In this document: positions 1 to 4,289 of the stretch, one piece after another
Layout of the letters: every line of letters starts with the position of its first letter
Numbering within the stretch: position 1 is the stretch's first letter
Origin: Thermoflexales bacterium
GTDB taxonomy: Bacteria > Chloroflexota > Anaerolineae > Fen-1058
Assembly (NCBI GenBank): GCA_030834835.1
Contig: JAUQXD010001175.1
Coordinates: 1 to 9,688 of the forward strand
DNA: 9,688 nucleotides
Reading direction: 5' to 3'
The notes under the pieces: generated by a model
What the model saw: only the letters and a program-made list of their open reading frames with translations
What the model was told of the DNA's origin: nothing
Databases searched by the model: none
Made by a program: the position numbers and the translations under genes

Positions 1-31
1 CTTCGAGCGCTACGCGCTCTCGCAATGACAT
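1..31. repeat. Possible fragment of an interspersed repeat at the left edge
   Basis: The stretch contains gcgctctcgcaatgacat, which resembles the end of a widespread bacterial interspersed repeat whose complementary strand reads like tgtcattgcgag followed by gcg-rich palindromic sequence. It is read in frame as an Arg/Ser-rich linker ending in RNDI, ahead of the STAND module. Only one end is visible, so the assignment rests on recalled similarity, not on a second copy in the window. Confidence 0.35.
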
Positions 32-2348
32 AGCGCCGAAAATCTCCACCGCCAAACTGCCCTCCACCGCGCCCGATCTATTTGGCCGCGAGCAGGAACT
101 CGCCACACTCGACGCAGCCTGGGCCGATCCGCACACGCATATCGTGTCGCTCGTCGCGTGGGGCGGAGTAGGCAAGAGCGCGCTGGTGAATGCGTGGCTG
201 AATCGCATCGCCGCAGACAATTACCGCGGCGCGACGCATGTCTACGGCTGGTCGTTCTACAGCCAGGGTGCCGCCGAGGGGCGTCAGGCGTCCGCCGACC
301 CGTTCATCGCTGAGGCGTTGAAGTGGTTTGGTGATCCTCAGTTGGCAGGGAGTAGTGCTTCATCGTGGGAAAAGGGCGAGCGGCTCGCTGAACTCATCCG
401 GCAATCGCGAACGCTCTTGATCCTTGATGGATTCGAGCCGCTGCAAAGCCCACACGAGAATGGCCGCATTACCGACAAGACCTCCGGCATGGTGTCGCTG
501 CTGCGCGAACTCGCGCGACACAACCCCGGTCTGATCGTGATCACGACGCGATTGCAGTTAGATGATCTGAAGGACTTTCGAGCGGGTGCAGCCAGGCAGG
601 TTGATCTAGAGGCATTGTCAGATGAAGCAGGCGCACAGTATCTTGAACATTTAGGCGTAATTGGTCCTGTCACCGAGCGGCAGCAAGCCACGCACGAATA
701 CGCCGGACATGCGCTGACGCTGACTTTATTGGGCCGCTATCTGGTCGATGTGTACGACGGCGATATCCGCAAACGCGATCTCATTCCGCGCCTGACCGAC
801 GAAGAGGAACAAGGCGCACATGCCAAAAACATCATGCGTGCTTATGAAGCCTGGTTTGCAGGCAAGCCTGAACAAAATGTTTTGCAAATCATGGGCTTGT
901 TTGATCGACCCGCTGAAAAAGGCGCAATCGACGCGCTCATTGCAGCACCGCTCATCGAAGGTCTAACCCAACACCTGCAAGGTCTTTCACCGGCCAAGTG
1001 GCAACTTACCTTGAAGCATTTGCGGCAGTCTCGTTTGCTGGCCGACAAAGACCCACACGCGCCCGACACGCTAGACTGCCATCCTTTGTTGCGCGAACAC
1101 TTTGGCGAGCAGTTACGCGCCACCAACCCCAACGGCTGGCGCGAAGCCCACCGCCGCCTGTACGAGTATTACAAGTCCGCCGCCAAACAACAGCCCAACA
1201 CTATTGAAGAAATGACCCCCCTCTTTGCAGCAGTGGCGCATGGTTGTCTGGCGGGGCAACATCAAGAAACGTTTGTGGACGTGTACTTGAAGCGGATTCA
1301 AAGAGGCAGTGATTTCTACAATTTGAGAAAACTTGGTGCATTTAGTTCTGATCTCGCCGCGCTGTCTGGTTTCTTTGACCCGCCTTGGTGGCAGCCGTTG
1401 GCCACCCTGCATGAAGACCTCAAAGGCATGATCCTCAATCAAGCGGGTGCTGAACTGCGCGCCTTAGGCCGCCTGGCAGAGGCCGCCCAGCCGATGCAAG
1501 CAGCATTAAGATGGGCAGTCGAGAATAGTGATCGGAAGCATGCCTCATTTGGGGCCAGCAATCTCAGCGAACTCTACCTGACCAGCGGCGATGTGTCCCA
1601 AGCACTGACCTACGCCCTGCAGAGTGTGGATCTGGCTGACAGCCATGGTGATGCCTTTGCGCGTATGGCTTTCCGCACCACGTTGGCTGATGCCCTGCAT
1701 CAGGCAGGCCGCCTGCCCAAAGCCGAGGCCGCCTTCCGAGAGGCCGAAGCGATGCAGCAGCAAGATCAGCCAGAGCTCCCGCTCCTCTACTCTCTGTGGG
1801 GTTTTCGCTACTGCGATCTGTTACTGAGCCAGGGCCAATTTGAAGAAGTGCAGCGCCGCTCCCGCCAGACGTTGGCTTGGTCGAATCAGTATTTTGGGCA
1901 AGGTCTTGGCCTTCTTGATATCGCGCTAGACAACCTCTCCCTCGGTCGCGCACTCACCCTCACCCTGCCCTCTCCCTTAAAGGGAGAGGGTGCGCGCAGC
2001 GCGGGTGAGGGTCTGATCTACCTCCGCCGCGCCGTAGACGGTCTGCGGCAGGCGGGCCAGCAAGACAGTTTGCCTCTTGGCCTGCTGGCGCGAGCGGAGT
2101 ATTTCCGTCTCACGGGCGACACGGCCAAAGCGCAAATTGATCTGGACGAAGCCTACACTCTCGCCACGCGTGGCGGGATGCGCCTCTTCGAGGCAGACTG
2201 TCACCTCGGCTATGTGCGACTGGCATTGGCGCAGGGGAACAAGGACGAGGCCCGTCAGTATCTCTCCGCCGCCCGCATGTTGATCGATCAGTGCGGATAT
2301 CATCGGCGGGACGGTGAAGTGCGGGAATTAGAGGCCGCGTTGGCGTAG
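3..2348 (+). CDS. STAND-family NTPase with C-terminal TPR-like repeats, partial at 5' end
   Basis: This is the C-terminal part of a signal-transduction ATPase (NB-ARC/AAA-like switch with a repeat sensor). The frame is open to the left edge. The first possible start in frame is GTG at 144, but it lies in the strand that leads straight into the P-loop, so the real start must be upstream. Counting from the codon at 3, a linker holds the phrase DLFGRE (about residues 26-31), typical just before such modules. Walker A is GGVGKSAL (54-61), Walker B is LLILDG (138-143) and the sensor strand is LIVITTR (177-183). A winged-helix-like segment follows (IMGLFDRP), and the last 300 or so residues are helical TPR-like repeats. 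STAND proteins oligomerise on ligand sensing and often carry an N-terminal effector (TIR, nuclease, protease); here the effector is outside the window, so its function is unknown. Oddly, residues 652-670 are encoded by a palindromic repeat inserted in frame (1956-2012). Confidence 0.88.
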   Translation, partial: SSATRSRNDIAPKISTAKLPSTAPDLFGREQELATLDAAWADPHTHIVSLVAWGGVGKSALVNAWLNRIAADNYRGATHVYGWSFYSQGAAEGRQASADPFIAEALKWFGDPQLAGSSASSWEKGERLAELIRQSRTLLILDGFEPLQSPHENGRITDKTSGMVSLLRELARHNPGLIVITTRLQLDDLKDFRAGAARQVDLEALSDEAGAQYLEHLGVIGPVTERQQATHEYAGHALTLTLLGRYLVDVYDGDIRKRDLIPRLTDEEEQGAHAKNIMRAYEAWFAGKPEQNVLQIMGLFDRPAEKGAIDALIAAPLIEGLTQHLQGLSPAKWQLTLKHLRQSRLLADKDPHAPDTLDCHPLLREHFGEQLRATNPNGWREAHRRLYEYYKSAAKQQPNTIEEMTPLFAAVAHGCLAGQHQETFVDVYLKRIQRGSDFYNLRKLGAFSSDLAALSGFFDPPWWQPLATLHEDLKGMILNQAGAELRALGRLAEAAQPMQAALRWAVENSDRKHASFGASNLSELYLTSGDVSQALTYALQSVDLADSHGDAFARMAFRTTLADALHQAGRLPKAEAAFREAEAMQQQDQPELPLLYSLWGFRYCDLLLSQGQFEEVQRRSRQTLAWSNQYFGQGLGLLDIALDNLSLGRALTLTLPSPLKGEGARSAGEGLIYLRRAVDGLRQAGQQDSLPLGLLARAEYFRLTGDTAKAQIDLDEAYTLATRGGMRLFEADCHLGYVRLALAQGNKDEARQYLSAARMLIDQCGYHRRDGEVRELEAALA
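1956..2012. repeat. Palindromic repeat element inside the STAND gene (copy 1)
   Basis: The outer arms accctcaccc (1956-1965) and gggtgagggt (2003-2012) are perfect inverted repeats. Inside is a perfect 11-bp stem, ccctctccctt (1968-1978) with aagggagaggg (1980-1990), separated by one base. The element is 57 bp, exactly 19 codons, with no stop in the gene's frame, and it encodes a Pro/Gly/Ser-rich peptide (TLTLPSPLKGEGARSAGEG). Its left 23 bases match copy 3 (2876-2899) except for one inserted G. No clear target-site duplication is seen. Confidence 0.85.
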
Positions 2349-2362
2349 GGGCGAAGCAACGC

Positions 2363-2437
2363 GCTCCCCTCTCCGCTTTCAGGGAGAGGGGTTGGGGGTC
2401 GAAGATGCCGCATGCTTCTGGCGGCGTGAGGGTCGAA
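2363..2437. repeat. Palindromic repeat element between the STAND and DUF559 genes (copy 2, partial)
   Basis: The core hairpin is cccctctcc (2366-2374) with ggagagggg (2383-2391) and an 8-nt loop. It begins 15 nt after the STAND stop codon. Bases 2363-2400 closely match the right half of copy 3 (2921-2956). A second tail fragment, tgagggtcgaa (2427-2437), also matches the end of copy 3. The left outer arm is absent. There is no T-run, so this is not a canonical terminator, but the hairpin could still affect read-through from the STAND gene to the nuclease gene. Confidence 0.8.
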
Positions 2438-2452
2438 ACCCAGACAACCATC

Positions 2453-2833
2453 ATGCGAGACGAAAAACAACACCGCCTCTATCCGCCGCTCCTCGCCGCC
2501 GCGCGTGAACTGCGTCAGCCGCAGACTCCCGCCGAAGTCAAACTCTGGGCACGCCTACGCGACCGTCAACTCGATGGTCTCAAAATCCGCCGCCAACATC
2601 CTATTGATCGCTTTATCATCGACTTCTACTGCGCCGAAGCCAAACTCTGCATCGAAATCGACGGCGACTCCCATGCCGATCAAGTTGAATATGATCAGGC
2701 GCGCACTGAATATCTCCATGAACGCGGCTACACCGTTATTCGCTTCACTAACCACGAAGTGTGGCATCAACTGGATGCCGTGTTGCAGTCCATTTCAGAT
2801 GAGTGCCGCCGCTTAACTCCGACCTCACATTAG
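2453..2833 (+). CDS. DUF559 domain protein (Vsr/PD-(D/E)XK-like small nuclease)
   Basis: This is a compact 126-residue protein of the DUF559 family, whose fold is related to very-short-patch-repair and restriction endonucleases. The visible family pattern is TPAEVKLW (25-32), LKIRRQHPI (43-51), IIDFYC (55-60) and LCIEIDGDSH (65-74). The acidic set E28, D57, E68 and D70 is the likely metal site, and H49 and H74 are also family-conserved. The C-terminal half has the usual YTVIRFTNHEV strand-turn. The family is thought to be nucleolytic, but substrates are mostly unknown. An in-frame ATG at 2405 would add 16 residues, largely encoded by repeat sequence (copy 2), with a GGGGG run 6 nt upstream. 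I prefer 2453 because family similarity begins there, although it has no clear ribosome binding site. The gene is bracketed by palindromic elements and starts about 100 nt after the STAND stop. Confidence 0.87.
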   Translation: MRDEKQHRLYPPLLAAARELRQPQTPAEVKLWARLRDRQLDGLKIRRQHPIDRFIIDFYCAEAKLCIEIDGDSHADQVEYDQARTEYLHERGYTVIRFTNHEVWHQLDAVLQSISDECRRLTPTSH

Positions 2834-2871
2834 CCTTTTACTTTGCTGCATTGTCATGTAGTTAGCCGAAT

Positions 2872-2967
2872 TTCAACCCTCACCCTGGCCCTCTCCCTTT
2901 CTGGGAGAGAGAATGTGGCCGCTCCCCTCTCCGCTTCTAGGGAGAGGGGCTGGGGGTGAGGGTCGAA
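2872..2967. repeat. Palindromic repeat element downstream of DUF559 (copy 3, most complete)
   Basis: The 14-bp terminal inverted repeats are ttcaaccctcaccc (2872-2885) and gggtgagggtcgaa (2954-2967), with one mismatch. Between them are two hairpins: ctctccc (2891-2897) with gggagag (2903-2909), and cccctctcc (2924-2932) with ggagagggg (2941-2949). The element looks like a composite: its left half matches copy 1 and its right half matches copy 2. It starts 38 bp after the DUF559 stop and could also act as a 3' end structure. Confidence 0.85.
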
Positions 2968-3002
2968 TCCCTGCTAGGCCCGATCAACTCCCTGCTTGCA
3001 TC

Positions 3003-3302
3003 GCGCAAGTCGCAGTCAAACCCTCTCAACTCGCTCCCTCACTCGGTCAACCGAATTAAACCGAAAAGGAAGTCGTAAATAAGGCGGCGCAAGTCAATCA
3101 TTGCCTCGCGCAACTCCAACATTGCTCAGAGCAAGTGAATTAAACTGAAAAGGGAGTAACAAATATAGTCGAGAAAGTCGATCCTTGCTCAAGTCAACCT
3201 CAATAAAGAGACAAGGAAGGCGTAAATAAGGCCGGGCAAGTCCAACCTTGCCTCGGACAACTCGAAATTAGACCAAAGGAACTATTGCCCTCGTGTGGGC
3301 AA
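3003..3302. repeat. Degenerate tandem repeat array, spacing 84 then 63 bp, with small hairpins
   Basis: Anchor gcgcaagtc occurs at 3003 and 3087, 84 bp apart. Anchor gaattaaac(c/t)gaaaagg(a/g)agt occurs at 3053 and 3137, also 84 bp apart. The 20-mer at 3066-3085 recurs at 3213-3232 with one change. Later units are about 63 bp. Each unit has a gcaag-type motif that can pair with a nearby ttgc motif (best case ggcaag 3235-3240 with cttgcc 3247-3252), then an A-rich, ribosome-site-like purine stretch, then gtaaataagg or a variant. The last half-unit carries ttgccc (3285-3290) with gggcaa (3297-3302). No open frame crosses it. Both spacings are multiples of 21 bp. The function is unknown. Confidence 0.7.
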
Positions 3303-3314
3303 GCCACTTATACT
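3285..3314 (+). promoter_or_regulatory. Candidate sigma-70-type promoter for the 3433 gene
   Basis: TTGCCC (3285-3290) and TATACT (3309-3314) are 18 bp apart and match the -35 and -10 consensus at 4/6 and 5/6 positions. Transcription would start near 3321, giving a leader of about 110 nt. The -35 box is also one arm of a 6-bp inverted repeat (ttgccc/gggcaa, 3285-3302). This is a pattern match only. Confidence 0.4.
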
Positions 3315-3360
3315 TAAGGCCACGTGACACCACATGCAGTGCGTGGCGCAAGCGCGGGGG

Positions 3361-3427
3361 CGCGTCCAGACACAGCCAATCCACCCTTGCCCGGCCCATG
3401 GCCGGACGCGAGGGTAAATCAAAGGAG
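3361..3427 (+). promoter_or_regulatory. Structured leader and ribosome binding site before the 3433 gene
   Basis: Two mutually exclusive pairings are visible. A compact hairpin forms from ccggcc (3391-3396) and ggccgg (3400-3405) with a 3-nt loop. A long-range 7-bp stem forms from cgcgtcc (3361-3367) and ggacgcg (3404-3410). They share bases 3404-3405. The strong ribosome binding site AAAGGAG (3421-3427) lies 5 nt before the ATG at 3433, about 10 nt after these structures. This supports the start choice and could allow leader-based control, but no known riboswitch class is recognised. Confidence 0.5.
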
Positions 3428-3432
3428 CCATC

Positions 3433-4131
3433 ATGTCTGACCCAGTTCCCACCCCGCCCGCAGTACCACCGTCCCCGCTACCCGTCAAAGAACGCGCCGA
3501 TCAGGATCAGGCCAAACTCGATCGCATCGTGGCGTGCGGCCAGAAACTCGCTATCGCGCTGGGCGACGCCGAGATCGTGGCGCTGCTTGCGCCGCGCGGC
3601 TTCGACGCCGCCAAATTGCAGGCGGGCGTGACGCTGCAGCAGACGGCGCTGGCCCGGTTTACCGCGCGCCAGTCTGCGCTGAAATTGCCGCCGCAGGCCT
3701 CCGCCGCCCGCGAGAGTGCGGAAGCCACCGCCCGCGAAATGTACAGCGAGTTCCGCGAGAACGCCCGCCGCCTGTACAAGTCGTCGGCCGACCGCGCGAA
3801 TCTGGCCCTTAATGGCACGGTGTCCAAAGACACCCAGAAATTCATCGGCATGGCCACCATCTCCTACACCAACGCGCAGAAAGAGCCGTATGCGGCGGTC
3901 TTCGCCGACAACGGTTATCCGGCCGCCTATCTTGCCTCGGCGCTGGCGGCGGTTGAAGCCTTTAAGCTGGCCGATCAAGATCAAAACGCTGCCATCGGTG
4001 CGGCAACGAAGACCACCGCCGATCGCGACGCGGCCTTCAAAGAACTCGATCGGTGGATGAAGATCTTCGAGCGCCTGACGGAGACCGCGCTCAAGCACCG
4101 CCCCGATTTGCTGAAGAAACTCAACGGTTGA
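3433..4131 (+). CDS. Hypothetical helical protein, 232 residues
   Basis: I do not recognise a named family. The start is well supported by AAAGGAG 5 nt upstream. The N-terminus (1-25) is Pro-rich and probably disordered (PVPTPPAVPPSPLP). The rest is rich in Ala, Lys, Glu and Arg and looks almost entirely alpha-helical. The middle has an SEFRENARRLYKSSADRA stretch. The C-terminus carries an amphipathic helix with ELDRWMKIFERL followed by ALKHRPDLLKKL, a tail style seen in several unnamed bacterial helical-bundle proteins. There is no signal peptide or membrane segment, so it is probably cytoplasmic. It is a single-gene unit with its own candidate promoter and leader, followed by strong hairpins. 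Codon choice is GC-rich, with the third-position bias expected of a real gene. A 206-codon antisense frame overlaps it and is judged a shadow. Confidence 0.85.
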   Translation: MSDPVPTPPAVPPSPLPVKERADQDQAKLDRIVACGQKLAIALGDAEIVALLAPRGFDAAKLQAGVTLQQTALARFTARQSALKLPPQASAARESAEATAREMYSEFRENARRLYKSSADRANLALNGTVSKDTQKFIGMATISYTNAQKEPYAAVFADNGYPAAYLASALAAVEAFKLADQDQNAAIGAATKTTADRDAAFKELDRWMKIFERLTETALKHRPDLLKKLNG

Positions 4132-4143
4132 TTCGTCTGCCTG

Positions 4144-4167
4144 GCCCCGCTTGCAGTCAGCCGGGGC
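4144..4167 (+). terminator. Hairpin just after the 232-residue protein gene
   Basis: gccccg (4144-4149) pairs perfectly with cggggc (4162-4167) across a 12-nt loop, starting 12 nt after the stop. It is followed by a run of five A, not T, so it lacks the canonical intrinsic-terminator tail on the + strand. A role as a 3' stabilising or pausing structure is possible. Confidence 0.35.
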
Positions 4168-4181
4168 AAAAACGCTTATCC

Positions 4182-4218
4182 CTCGCCCGATGAGGTCTGC
4201 GCGCCGTCATCGGGCGAG
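4182..4218 (+). terminator. Perfect 12-bp hairpin, probable transcript end
   Basis: ctcgcccgatga (4182-4193) and tcatcgggcgag (4207-4218) form a perfect 12-bp stem with a 13-nt loop. The T-run is weak (cggtttgac follows). It lies between two + strand genes and probably ends or processes the transcript of the 232-residue protein gene. A dyad-type operator is an alternative. Confidence 0.5.
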
Positions 4219-4240
4219 AGCGGTTTGACGCTGTCATAAA

Positions 4241-4257
4241 TGGCAACTCTATTGCCA
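4241..4257 (+). promoter_or_regulatory. TGGCAA-N5-TTGCCA dyad upstream of the FG-GAP gene
   Basis: A perfect 6-bp inverted repeat, tggcaa (4241-4246) and ttgcca (4252-4257), lies 32 bp before the ATG. It can be read as an operator. The GG (4242-4243) and GC (4254-4255) are also 12 bp apart, the geometry of a sigma-54 -24/-12 promoter (TGGCA...TTGC). A sigma-70 alternative is TTGACG (4225-4230) with a weak TCTATT (4248-4253), 17 bp apart. Confidence 0.35.
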
Positions 4258-4289
4258 ATAACCTTCAAATCAAGCGAGAGTAAATCATA

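Noticed and set aside
2363..2391. Intrinsic terminator after the STAND gene
   Set aside because: The hairpin is real but belongs to the repeat family and has no T-run. It is better described as a repeat copy with a possible secondary effect.
1956..2967. Insertion sequence or transposon remnant
   Set aside because: No transposase is seen, no target-site duplication is clear, and the elements are under 100 bp. They fit REP/MITE-like palindromes better.
3003..3302. CRISPR array
   Set aside because: Units are degenerate over their whole length, spacing changes from 84 to 63 bp, and there is no constant repeat with unique spacers and no cas gene.
3478..4098. Open frame of 206 codons on the minus strand over the 232-residue gene
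   Set aside because: It is a GC-rich antisense shadow with an Arg/Gly/Ala-biased translation. The plus-strand gene has a strong ribosome binding site and sensible composition.
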